A DNA stretch of 64,000 nt. It comes from Seriola aureovittata (taxonomy: Eukaryota; Chordata; Actinopteri; Carangiformes; Carangidae). Of the stretch, positions 51,730-63,800 are shown one piece after another. Numbering within the stretch: the first letter of the stretch is position 1; every line of letters begins with the position of its first letter. The DNA lies in NCBI RefSeq assembly GCF_021018895.1, contig NC_079379.1:21694276-21758275 (forward strand), given 5' to 3'. A program made the position numbers and the translations under genes. The notes beneath the pieces are model-generated. The model had not been told where the DNA came from. It did not search any database and worked only from the letters and a program-made list of their open reading frames with translations.

Positions 51730-53147
51730 AGGACAACTGCATAACAAACTGGGAGTGTGGGGTTTGAAAGAATTAAATATATGATCCAGTGTTTCAGATC
51801 ATGTTTAGACTCTCTTTCTCTCTTGTGAGCATGAAAAGCTGTTTTTTATGCTCTCTTCTCCTTGAGGGAATAATACTAAAAACTTCATTGTGTTTAATTT
51901 TAGACAATAGAAGGTGAGAAATTGATAGGTAAACACTTGTTTCAAAAAATGATTGTGTAATTTTACAAAATAGTTTTCAAGCGCTGTTAAATCTTAACAA
52001 CAAACAAGCTAACAACATATCAAACTAACTAGCCTGTAGCCATCATCCTCCCACAGTACAACATAGACACTGTGATTTCACATTCTTTACAACCAGAAAG
52101 AGTTGTCAGAGAACTACTGTTATTAAAAATTAAATATAAAACTAAAGGGGAGACAGATGTAGAGGGACAGCAGTCACAGAGGACAATCATTATATATATT
52201 CTATGGAAGGACCTAAAGACCAACCGATACCGCTGCACACTGCTTTCAGAATTCAACTTACTCCGTTCCACTTATGTGTCAAGCTGTCTAATCGTGTGCC
52301 GCTCCCCTGCACTGCTGCACCGACCGCAGTCGGTCATCCACGTTTTCAGCAGCAAGTAAACAACGCTGCAGATGGTGTATTTCAGGTTTGACTCATTAGC
52401 AGCAACCAAAGGTGTCAGGCCAGCTGACAGATGGACTGACATGTCCAAAAGAGGAGAGGGAGGACAAACTCATCATGCTTCTGTTTGCTGAGGCATGGGC
52501 AGCCATGGATACTGAGCCACAGCCAAAAGAAAGGTGTTTTTCGAGAGTAAATGCAGGTGTAGAAAAAAACCAAACAAAAAAAACACTCCAGACAAGGTAC
52601 CTCCTTATCAAAGCTCAGACGAGCAGAGCAGTGAGGCTGAAGAGACAGGAAACCCAAGTCTGGAAAAAGAGGTGCAGTGGTCTAACATTAGGGTTTGACC
52701 ACTGCACTGGGAGGGGGATGGAAACTTGTGAAACAGAGTTGAACAGATCTTTTTCACTTATTAAACACAGGTCAGGTGTTTACTCTTCTATATTTACTAT
52801 AAACGTATTACATGAGGCAAAGTGAAGGAGGAAATTTGGATTTTGGACACAGCTTAAGTGTATTAGTCTATCAATATTCAGGTTAAGTTTCATTCAGAGG
52901 GCGAACTGACTTGCTTATTAGTAAAAGGCGGATATAGCTTTGACAGGGAAGAAGAGAAAAGAACAGGTGATGCTCGACAAGCAACCTGTCAATCAAATTC
53001 AACGCATGAACAAGCTTAAATGTCTCTTGAGGTACTTTCAGTATAACAAGGGAGACTTGTGTCTTTTGTGTGTAAAACTTTTGGCAGTTTGGGAAAAGTT
53101 TGACTTGTATTTTTGTTTTTTTGCACAACAGAAGCTAATCTGAAATT

Positions 53148-53400
53148 AGGGCTCAACAATTAATTGAAATTATTATCGAAATCACAATATGGTCAAGGGC
53201 AATATCCAAATTCCAATGGGCCAACATGTGAGAGGATTATGGGATGTCTGTACTGTCCATTTGACAGTAAATGTAGCTAGAGGCGGCTGTAATGTTATAT
53301 TTTATTGTATTTGGGGATTCTGGGCGATCTGGGATCTATTTCAGTGTTTTTGTTTAGACATCCAGAAATACTTTTAATAAATTCTGAAACAGATTCCAAA
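53148..53400 (+). repeat. 'agggctnnacaattaattgaaat' dispersed repeat, copy 1
   Basis: Begins agggctcaacaattaattga and continues 'atcgaaatcacaatatggtc' and 'gcaatatccaaatt'. The copy at 58266 has the same opening. This is a widespread teleost sequence. The right end is uncertain. Confidence 0.5.
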
Positions 53401-54015
53401 TGTTGTTTATGGAAAATTTGTTATTTCAGGTAATCAATATGTTTTTGCTATAGTTAAACATAACAAAATGATCTGTCAGCAGAGACTGAATCTGGCAGTC
53501 TGCCAGCTCGACTCAAGAGACTCTCATATGTTCAGAACTCTTTGACTGCCTGCTGTCTGTTTGGAATTTGTCTCCATGGCAACGGACCAGGCCGTCTGGC
53601 TTCAGCCATAGCCCCGCTGATGAAGTGGCGCGTTGTGATTGTGCTCACTGGAGAATAAAGACCTGAAAATATGCAGCGCATTTGCAAAGGTTTTCAATGG
53701 ATCTCAATCCTCTCCCGCTGTAATTTAACTTAAACACCCCCTCTCACCCTGGAGGAGTTTGTGCAAGGAGCAGAGGATCAACAGTGAAAGAGGAGAGTGC
53801 TAACACTGATGACACTGATGACGGAAACATGTCATAGGAAGTTATATTGTATCCATGGAGCACATATTACTCAAGAAGGGGCCGTAGACACAGTAGCAGT
53901 AGCAGTCAAGACTTAAAAAGGGGCAGTAAATTGGTAACACAAAAAAAAAAAAAAGAAAAGGGAATGAATATACAAAATAAAATGGTGGATTTATTCATGA
54001 AGCTCTGTGTCTCAC

Positions 54016-54290
54016 CTTAGCACACAACTTGGCAGACTGGCCTCGCTGGCTGGTGTGTGAAGCCTCTCTTCCATGCTCAGCGCCTGAGGACCGAGTCCTC
54101 CTGCTGCTGCTATCTGTCCAGCTCCTGGCTGCTGCTGCTGCCGCCGCTGCTGCTGCTGGTGCTGATGCTGCTGCTGCTGCTGCCGCCGCCGCCGCTCCTC
54201 CTCTTCATCTTCCGCCTCCTCATTGCCTGGCTTCTCCTTTCCTCGCCCTTCACTCTCGTTGTCGCTCTCTTCACCCAAGATGTCGTCCAC
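54016..54290 (-). CDS. ctdp1: ctdp1 (FCP1) penultimate coding exon, polyQ-rich
   Basis: Internal coding exon of the TFIIF-associated phosphatase that dephosphorylates the RNA polymerase II CTD in the nucleus. It opens with VDDILGEESDNESEG, closely matching the VDDILGEGSDD segment of vertebrate FCP1 that follows the BRCT domain. An acidic stretch (EEAEDEEEE) is followed by a low-complexity RRRR-QQQQQ-HQH-QQQQ-RR-QQQQ block and a Gly/Ala-rich segment ending SLPSCVL. The 5' boundary is an AG acceptor at 54291-54292 (phase 0). The 3' boundary is a near-perfect donor, AAG|GTGAGA, with GT at 54015-54014. The exon is 275 nt, 91 codons plus two bases, and the partial codon AG joins the first base of the next exon to give Arg. 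In that frame the next exon reads RGHKRK as in other vertebrates. The catalytic DxDxT domain lies outside the window. The Gln tract is not in the human protein as I know it. The exact acceptor is slightly less sure because its pyrimidine tract is replaced by oligo(A). Confidence 0.9.
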
Positions 54291-54947
54291 CTGTGTTTTT
54301 TTTTTTTTTTTTTAAAGAGCTTTTGTGAGGCATGGTTTTGGTTTTTGTCAGGATCAGATCACAGGATTTATGTATCTTGCAAAGCATATTCCATAAGTAA
54401 AAACCCATCCGTTCACACTCTCTATTTTCAGATTTGTTTTCAGTTTACATATTAACATTTTGCAGCATGCACACATACGTACGGTAACTGACAAAAATAT
54501 CCTTGCATTTTGCATATATTCCCTACTTCCACTGACTACCTATTATTATTTCATCATTTTGTATGAGACGTCCACCAAACCACAACCAAAATACATTCAA
54601 TTAATTTTTGCAAATTACATGACAACTTTAATTCATAAGTAATCACTAAATAGAAATAATTAAATGTTTTATTAGAGGTATAACTCAAACGGCGCAAAAT
54701 ATCATCAACAGGAACCAGAGGCAGTAGCCAGTTCCCTTGATGCAATTATGCATCTAATAACAACAAGAAAGTACTTTACTCTCAATAAATAATTGCGCTA
54801 CATATAGTCCTGTAAGCTTGGAAGGTGATTAAATTTGGGGCCTGACTGATAGAAGAGAATTAAACTGTGATAATGTTGCATTAAAGAGCAAATCATATAT
54901 CATCAATGGTCTGACAAATAACATGAAATTGATTGGTAAGGAATCCT

Positions 54948-55120
54948 TGAAGGAACAGTTGAACATTATGGGAAATATGCTTATTCAAGACTGATACCAC
55001 TTTTATAACAGAAAGTATGAAGCTACAGCAAGCAGACAATTAGCTGAGCTCAGCATAGAGACTGGAAACAGGAGGAAACAATCTGCCTCGCTTTGTCCGA
55101 AGGTAACAAGGAATACAATG
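54948..55120 (+). mobile_element. left-end fragment of the AAAGGAATAGTTC MITE family
   Basis: 'gaaggaacagttgaacatta', 'gggaaatatgcttattc', 'aagactgataccactt', 'catagagactggaaacagga' and 'ctttgtccgaaggtaaca' match the left half of the family. The right half is missing. Confidence 0.6.
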
Positions 55121-58100
55121 CAGGAAAAGAGACCAAACCGTAGGCTCAGAAAAACAGGGTCTTATTAGGAGTACCAAAGGTTGTATTTATTGAAGGGCTT
55201 CTGTATCGCTTAAACACAATGAGCAGGGGTTAATTTGTTTTGTCACCCACAATAGATGGAGTTATATTTGAGGAAGGGTAATAAACTCATCAAACTAGAT
55301 GTCTGCCACGAGGAAACCATCAAAACAACAAGAGAGAATCTGTCCAGCGGGATATCCTGCCAGCCGAACTGTCAGCTCCAACAGCTCATCATTCGTACTG
55401 CCCCGAGGTTACTGACCATTTAGAACAGGTTAGCCAGTTGACGACCATGTGAGGAGAATATTGCCACAGCAAATATGCAGACTCTCGATTATTGACTCAT
55501 TAGTAGCATGGAGCTGGGGGAAAACTGGGATTAATGCAGAGGGACGTTCTCTTGGGGCTAGAGCCAGGATCATTACTGGCATCAAGCCAGGCTCATTAAA
55601 GACTAGTTGGTGGTTATCTGAACAGCCACAGCGAGCATTGGTAAAGGTAGAAGGTAAGAGCGCCTGAGGTAAGGCTGATCTGTAGTAGAAGGGAAAAAAA
55701 AAAAAGCAAAAAAACAGGAAAAGCTCTGAGAATGTTAGGTCAATGTCGGTCGCCCTCCATTTACATTTGCTGAATCAGTTTTTCATTGAGAATAACCCTG
55801 CGAGGCACCGACAAATTACAGTGTGAGATACAAATAAGACAGTAACCAGGGTTTTGTTTGTTCTCTATCTGTCTGCAACACGCAATTTGAAAGTTCATCT
55901 CAACACAAATAAATTTTTTTTCTGCTAAAATGTTTCTCTTCTCACGGCATTTTCCCCGTCACCTTCTCCCAGGAGCAATAACAGTGAAAATTTACTGGGC
56001 CTTGTCTTGTTGTGGCAGCTGCTAAGGATTTAATAGGATCTCTGACCAAAAATAAACTAGAAAATGGAAAAATCTGCCCAGTAACAGCAGTATCATTATA
56101 TTTTATACTTATTTACACAAAAAGTGAATTTCATGTTCTACAAATCCCAAGTTTAAATAATTAAGAACACCACCTCTGTGTGAACATATCTTCTCCAACA
56201 TGTTTTACCCGGCAGTAGTGGAAAAAGTTTATTTCTGAGTGCAAAATACAAAAACATTCCCATGTTCAGTGTATGCATCAAAGCAGTTCTTCTCTACTAC
56301 CGACAAATACCAATGAGGCAGGCCACACTAAAGTATACGGCTTGGCTGAGACGTGTCTGCTTCTGATCACTGCACTTTAAAAACCATTCCACCGTTCACT
56401 GTTTCAGGAAGGGTCTCGCAGCCTGAGCAGAAATGGAACCATTAACAATCCCCACAAACAGTGTTGCAAACATCCCACTGCATCCTTCTCCTGGCTGTAA
56501 TCAAAGGCCGAGCAAAGAGCGCATCATGAAACTTTTCAAAGCACAGCAAGGCACCATCTCAAAGCTAGTTTAGAGTCGGGCTATTGGTCTCATCACTGCA
56601 CGCCGCAAGTAGAGTACACAATTTATTTTTGACATAAGGCTTCAGTTTCTCCGCTACTGTGTGAACATTTGTGGTCGACTGTAATGATTCATCTGTTTGG
56701 AGAAAGATGTACAAGATTTAGAGGACGGAGGCGCAAACTAGCAAACATGAAATAGAGGAAGTTTTGTGTGTTATAAAAATGATGTTTACTGTCATTTGAC
56801 ATGCATGGACATAGATATTTCAGTTTCAGACTTAAATTCAGCCCGAGGTGTAACTCACACTGAAAGATTCATGTCCAGCAAAAGAAGCTGACAGTCATTC
56901 ATTTTAAATGAAAGGCAGCAATTAGGAGTAGCTGTTACTGTGGGAGCAGTGAACTGCTGTTGCCCAGAGCAATGAGCTTCAGCTGAGCTGAGGCCAACTT
57001 AGAGAAAATTAGTGGCCAAACGAGGCTTTGGTTAAGTTAAAAACACTACTCAGGACTGAATCAGCTGAAATTTTATCCTGAATTATTGTCTTACATGTGT
57101 CAAAAATGAAATGGTATTTTAAAAAAAAGTTTTTCTATTCATCACTGTCCAACAGTACAGCTTCATAATATTAGCCGGAATAATAACCAAGCAATAATGA
57201 CACTGGGACTACATGTATACAAGCATTTAAGAGTTCAGAAGAGAAAAATTTGACATGTAAATCCATGCAGGTAAAAAACTGATAAAAAAACAAACCAAAA
57301 AAACATAACAATGAACTGCATACAGGCAACACAGCATACGTTGAGGTAAACCAAGAAAGAAATTCACTCCTCTCAGGTAGAGGATAAAGTAAGAGTTTTG
57401 AAGAGCAGAGGTTCACTTCAGGTCTGACTTTAGAGGAAAAATATCCAATTTCTCAGTATATTAACATATATCAGAAGAGAAAACTCAGCAGCAGAATATT
57501 TGAGGCAGGAGCCCGCAGTGAGTGCACGACACATTTCAATGCAGTGAGTCAATCACTGCTCATTGTCCTGGCCAATTTCTTATTGCTATTCCTATGGTTA
57601 TTGTACAAGGAGCTCATGTCTTCACCAGACTGAGGACCCCACTGGGACAATTTAACGTACCAAATTCCCACTGAAAGAAAGATCATACAAGATTTATTCC
57701 CTGCCAAAATTACTAACTTCATCTGTGACAAGTAGTCAGGGCGGACAGGTGATTGCTGCGTGGAAAAGGACTGTTGACAGGTCATTTAATGTGGGCACGG
57801 AGGAAGAAAGGGGTTTTGCATTTGTGAGAAAAAGCAAAAAACCTGAGGCCCAGGGGAAAAGGAAGTTAATGCAAATGTATAAGAAGAGAGGTAGGCATGA
57901 AAGCCTGGTGCTTACTATTAAATACAAACGATTTGTTAGGGAAGAAGCAAAATGTGACACCGGTCAATCAGAAGCACAGACCTCACTAAGTGACTAAGTG
58001 AATTATTTTACCTCCATCAAATCTGCACTGGCACAGCACATCATATCATATATCATATGGTTTTTACAGCTAAAACTTCTGTCATAAAGAAACTAAAGCA

Positions 58101-58265
58101 GCTGCAGCAGCTAAAACTTCTCCGCAGCAGATCGTAAAACTGTATCATGTTAAACCTACTGTAGCCAGTAACGTCAACTCACTACCTGCAAGTTACACTC
58201 TGTAATTAAGAGTCCAAGGAACAAAATTGCTGGTACCGTATTGGACTACAAAAATTGGAAAAAGT

Positions 58266-58500
58266 AGGGCTGCACAGTTAATTGAAATATAATCGAAATT
58301 GCAATATGGCCAAATGCAATATCCAAATGGTAGGAGCTGCAAAAAAAAAAAAAAAAGAGAAAAAAACAATTTTTTTGATAAAGGTAAAATGTGTCACAAC
58401 ATTGAGACGTCCCAACCTACAAATCATATTCTCCAGATGTAAACAAAGATGATTGTTTGGTACAAGACCCAAAAAAACATCATCATCACTTTTATATTTT
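58266..58500 (+). repeat. 'agggctgcacagttaattgaaat' dispersed repeat, copy 2
   Basis: Begins agggctgcacagttaattga, then 'aatcgaaattgcaatatggc' and 'gcaatatccaaatggta'. It shares its opening 60-70 bases with copy 1 at 53148. Right boundary uncertain. Confidence 0.55.
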
Positions 58501-60249
58501 TTCAGGGAAAACGAAATGCAAAAACAACCAACAGAAATCGCACATCACATCATCTGCCAAAGTAATTGATTTTTTTTTTGCACATTATGCTGCCTCTGCA
58601 TCTTTGCTCCACTGCTCACAGTTCATGGATTCTGCCCCAATATTCTCAAGCTGCTTGGACCCCGATTGTTGCCGTTTGCGGCTGTAATTAAAATTTTCAT
58701 TCTTTCCAATTTACCTTCTCACTCTGTGCTCCCGTCTGTTATTTGTAATGCACTAATGTTCAGATTAGCCCTCTCACTGATTAATTATTTCATGTGTCAT
58801 CATCAGGCTCTTGTGGTGTAATATTGTGTGCTATACAAAGCACGTTTGTAATATTCCTTCCAGCCAACTAAATCAGACTCATGGGGATTGTGACAATTAA
58901 GTCTCATTAGTATAGGCTAACTCATGTGTCAGGTGTAAATGATTGAAATACTTGAACATGTTTTATGGCTGTTGTAATGTATAAATGGTGAATTCTATGG
59001 TTTAATGTTTAAGCTAGTCAAACCACATAACATTTCTGATTCTGATGAAGTTAAAGTTGATTTAAACAAATAGATCAACAAAATTCTTAATGTTTTCAGA
59101 TTATTGAAACGATGCTGAGTTTGTGCTGAATGTAGCACTTTGGGATCACTGTTTTTGTTAAAGGTGAAATGTATAAAAATATCAAGACATGTCCAGCTAC
59201 ATCCACAGAGTCTTACACGCCTTAGACTCCAGAGAGTTAGCTCAGGGTTCACATCAAAAGCCCAATACCATCCTGTGATTCCCGTTCTGATGGGAACAAT
59301 CGCAAGAAGAATTCACATCCTTACCCCACCTCTACTTTACTCCTACAACAAGGGCTCAAATGTAGAGAATACAACAATCTTTTGAGAACAAGAATTCTTA
59401 AGAGGCTCTGCAAACAGGAAGATATTGGCTTCTTTTCACCATCATCTCAGAAAATCGTGCTACACTGCAGCTGAGGTTAGTCGAGGGTGGTTACATAAGG
59501 CTGAGCTGAAAACATCACTTCGGAACAGAACATAAAATACTTCAGAGAATTCATTCAGAGACTTCAGCTTTCAGAGAGTTTTTATATCAATGATGCACTT
59601 TTCTGAATCTGTACAGTTTTGGAAAAAATAAAAGCAGAATGGACGCTAATTGTTTGAGCGAGAACCAAAAGTGGACATCTTGTCACAGTCAGATGACTTG
59701 AGGTGTTACTGTCAGGCTGCCAGGAACTGTGTGGGGAATGGAAACCGGAGCAGAGGGAGTAGTCATATCGCTCCAGGTTGAGGGACAGAGGAGGGAGTCT
59801 GGTTTGGATGACAGAGCGGCTTGTCACGGAGCAGTAATGTGCTGGTTGTGTCGGTATAATGGCTGACTGCACCTGACCCTGTAGCACTGCTCTGATATTT
59901 TGTAACCCACTGCTCTGCAAAGTGTTGAACTCTGTGTAAATGTGTGAATATGTTCAGCACCATGGACAGCACCACACACTCTTAGGGACACAGACTGACG
60001 GCTTCACTTTTACTTTATGGGAAGACGAGACAATGCTGCACAAGGTTTCCAGTTATTTTATTAAGCATAAGCTAATTGTAGAAGTGTAAGGTTGCCAAAA
60101 ATTCACTGTTTCCAGCTTCTCATTTTTGTTAAAAATGATGTTAAACCAATTATCTTTGAGAATTTGTGACAGGCATTACTTATGGCATTTTATGATTAAT
60201 TGAGAAAATAATCAACTAATTGACAAAGTATTTACAGTAACACTTAATC

Positions 60250-60822
60250 CAGTGGTTCCCAAACTTTTTCTATCCGACCTTTGGGGGCTTGAAAAGGTTT
60301 GAGGCACTTAAACCTCCCAAACTGTAAATGAACTGTAACATAGAGGAAACTAAAAAAAGGAGAGCTGCTGGATGTTATTCAAAGAACATTAACAAGAACA
60401 TCAACCGCTTGTTTCTTTTCACATATGTTCCTCAGTTTTCACTCTGCAATTAAGCAATCAAAGTTAACTCTGCCAAAACAGCAACGGAGTTTTGACAAGA
60501 ACAGCTTCTTCATGTTTTGGATTTGACTGATGTGTTTGCTTGTTTTTGTTTTTTCATCCTTGTCAAAAAAATCTGTCCATCTTTTACTTGTACATGTTGT
60601 CCTGCCTTCTCAATAAATCCTGCCAACCTGAATTTTAATAGTTTTTTTTAAGTTGTTTGTTTCTTATTGGTTCCAAACGAAGTGGATTTATATACGTTCC
60701 CACAGGTGGAGCTCATTCCAGCAATAACCGCAATGCAATTGTAGCATTTAATAATGTTATAATGTTAGGCTATTAGTTATACCGGGTCAGTAGCTCTGCT
60801 CATCCTGTCTGGGAACCATGGA
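60250..60822. mobile_element. hAT-like non-autonomous element, CAGTGGTTCCCAAAC ends
   Basis: The left end cagtggttcccaaacttttt is a typical hAT-superfamily terminus. The right end, gtctgggaaccatg, is its reverse complement with one base lost. Both flanks carry ttaatc (attaatct on the right, acttaatc on the left), possibly a decayed 8-bp target-site duplication. The 570-bp interior has no transposase ORF. Confidence 0.5.
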
Positions 60823-63800
60823 TTAATCTATATATTATTATTATTATGGTAAAGCTAGGTATACTTAATTCTCCCACAGGGGCTCCAATTCATAATGAAT
60901 TATTATTGTCATTATTTACAGGACTGTGGTTGGCACTAAAAGTAAAGCAAGGATGCTTTCAAAAATAATGAAGAGTTTTTATTTATCAATTAACTGTGAA
61001 GTGACAGCTGCCATAAATTTGCTCTTTCTGTAGTCAGTATCATTTAGCAGTGTCCCGGTTTCTGATGAGCTGCGTGCAGGTGAGCTCATATAAGGGCTTA
61101 TACGGGTTTATCAAACAAGGATACAAGGATAGATGTTTCCAAGTGCAAAGATACAACTGGGATTTTAATGATCCAATGACAACTGAGACCCTCGTCTGCA
61201 TATAAAAGCACTCCATGTGACGCCAAAGTTGAACTTCTGTCAAAACCCAGTACTGGAGCTGTTCCAAGCATACTGAAAGAAAATGTAATGTTCAACACTT
61301 CCTTATTGGGCACAGTACAGTCCAAATGACACAACATGACCACATCATAACTCTAGTGCTTATCTGCTATCCTCTGCCAAACAAATGCAATTATTGCCCT
61401 AGCGTTACTCCATACCATTGACCTGCTGGTGCAGCTCGGTTAGCTGCGCAGGAGCCTCGCGCTGGAGTTAAAGTAAACTTTGGACTTTATTGCAAAGAGA
61501 AAAATTAAATGAAGCTTTTAAATCAACAGAAACCTCATCATCAGCTGAGACAAATCCTCTGAACCATGTGTCACTTCATATCCGTGGAAGCTCTGCTGGG
61601 ACGGTTGCGATTCTTCACACTAAAGCTGTAATTACTCGTCTGTAAGTCTGTTGCAGCAGAGCAAAAAAAAAAAAGGCGTTCATATACTGCACATTGGATT
61701 TATCTAGTTACACATTAGCCACAGCACGGTACAAAACAGGGTCCAATGGCTCACATCTGGATGGACAAAACACATTGCTATGCCTGTTTGTTTATCAATG
61801 AATTACAACGGTATGCAATTCTATAGTTATCATAATAATATAAGAAAAAAAAAATCCTAACAAGCCTCTTTATTCTGCAGACTCATACTGAAGCTGCTCC
61901 TCCTCCACAGTAACTCCTGAGGATTACATCCCACCAAGGCTGTGAGATCGATACCTGCAGGCGGAGGGGGCGCTGGGATCACTGTGACTGATCTCCTGTG
62001 AACCCAGACTTAATAAGCCACGTCTCTGAGGGCCCCCGATGGCGTCACACGTGTCACACCAACAATGCCCTGTGTCTGAATCTTCACCTGACTCTGTGTA
62101 ATAATCATTCAATAGTCATTGACTGCTGGAGCCTGAACTCATCAGCATTTCATTTAACTCTGACTTGGTGTGCCGGAACAGTTGAAAGGTGCTGATAAAT
62201 ACACTGTCCTACAGAGATGAAGGCAGTTAAAATGCTAATTCGTCAGGAATTCAAATCCAGCTAATTTTACATTCACTTTCAGCTATATAGATAAATTGAC
62301 TTGAGTTTTATCTCCTAAAAAGATGCATGTTTAAATACCTTATGTTAAAAGTGAAGTGGTGTGTGAAGTGGATACTGGATTTTTGTGTAGATGACAAAAA
62401 TTAACAATGAAAATCTCAGGTGTTTACATATTTAAAGACCCTGACGTAGATTATTTTAAATATGGAGTACTGACTTGATGCTGTATAGTCAAGGGTTTTC
62501 AAACTCGAGTAATGGAGAGAAAGAAGAAGCAGAAGAAAATGATCCCTTTCATCAGAGAAGGTTTCTTTGGGTGTGAAGACTGGCTGCTTTTGTTAATGAA
62601 CAGAAATGCGAGGAAACTGTTAGATGTGAGAAAAAAAACATTATTACTTTTCAATAATGGGAGACAGTTCATTGACGGAGCTATGAAAACACAATAAACC
62701 AAGATGGAGAAAGCAGAAAACCCTGTCTGAACTCCTTCAGCCTCAATTATACTCCCTCCCACATGGACACCTGCAGACACCACAGATGTATAGTTGTTCT
62801 TATTATAGTACTTTCTAGATCACTTAGAGAACCCTTGTAGCATAATAACCGCCAGTACAGTAAATTGGACGGTACACAGACATCAGAGCCTCGCGTACAC
62901 CCTCTGATGACTACATTTACATCACTCAGACCCTAGCGGACACTCACGTATGTGTGGATTAAACATGATTAAGCCACTTTCCCATAATTCTGATTGTGAC
63001 GTAAACTGAACGATAAAGCTCTCTAAATTTCATGGAACACGATGAGCTACTAATGATAATAACTTAAATAATAACTAATAATAACTTAAAGTTCAACAAA
63101 CAAAGGTCACCCTGTTGGTACACTGCCGTGATCCTTTGCTGGGCAACTATGCACATGTTGCTGCAGGTAAAACTGACACACACCACCATGTAACCACTGG
63201 TGACATTTAAATGTGATGCTGTCTATGTGATGCTGTCTACCTGACTCAGATGCGTACCTTGCTCCAGCCAATTAAGACTGGTTCTTTCCCTTTGCCCTGA
63301 AGATCTAGAGCGTTTAAGAATGTCACAGACTGCCCTTTAGCAAAGGCAGTCCGAGGAGGATGACATTTGAAATAGTCTGTTTACAAAGGACCCTTTACTT
63401 TTCTACAGTGCAGAGGATGTTGGGGAACAATGTAGTTTTAATTGCAAGTAGCAGAAGAAGTAAATAAAGAAACTTCCAAATTATCAGAGCCTGACAGAAA
63501 GTCCTGAGCTTCGGTGTTGTTTACTGTCAAAAATCACACATTTATGAGCCATGTTCTGTTTCACAGAGACTTTGCTCTATAACTGCAAACCCTATGTGGC
63601 ACAGACTGGAGGAGTTTCACCTTGTTTTTTTCTTGGTATACTGTGATGTAATATGTGCAGCAATATAATGTTGTTCTTAAGTGATGAAGTAAGATGAAAT
63701 TGATACAATCGAGTGTGTTTTGTGTACTTCACTCCCCCCTCCTGGTCATTTTGAAACAGTGGCATTAGCATTCAGAATCTTTCTGTGTTAATAGCCGAGC

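Larger units (their letters stand above)
21817..54015 (-). other. ctdp1: ctdp1 last intron (about 32.2 kb)
   Basis: Bounded by the GTGAGA donor at 54015 and the CTAG acceptor at 21817. I scanned both strands and recognise no nested protein-coding gene, tRNA, snRNA or snoRNA. Contents I can name are MITE-like copies at 22073, 23620, 31490, 37078 and 51322, dispersed teleost repeats at 25530, 25975, 28807, 33505, 35395 and 53148, and a decayed non-LTR retrotransposon ORF at 45624-46440. There are also homopolymer runs (C at 30231-30249, A at 36335-36363) and microsatellites (22594, 41671). The remaining stretches are unique-looking AT-rich intron in which I see no gene. Confidence 0.8.

Noticed and set aside
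52412..52825. Longest plus-strand ORF (137 codons) in the ctdp1 last intron
   Set aside because: No recognisable domain or motif, no splice or promoter context, and overlapping open frames on both strands. Consistent with a chance ORF.
54057..54455. Plus-strand poly-Leu/poly-Ala ORFs across the ctdp1 exon
   Set aside because: They are antisense shadows of the CAG/CGG repeat in the real minus-strand ctdp1 frame.
61930..62110. Minus-strand candidate exon (acidic, with CWCDTC) between acceptor- and donor-like sites
   Set aside because: Its phase cannot be inserted between the phase-0 DKE and VDD ends of ctdp1 without a stop, and no homologue is recognised.
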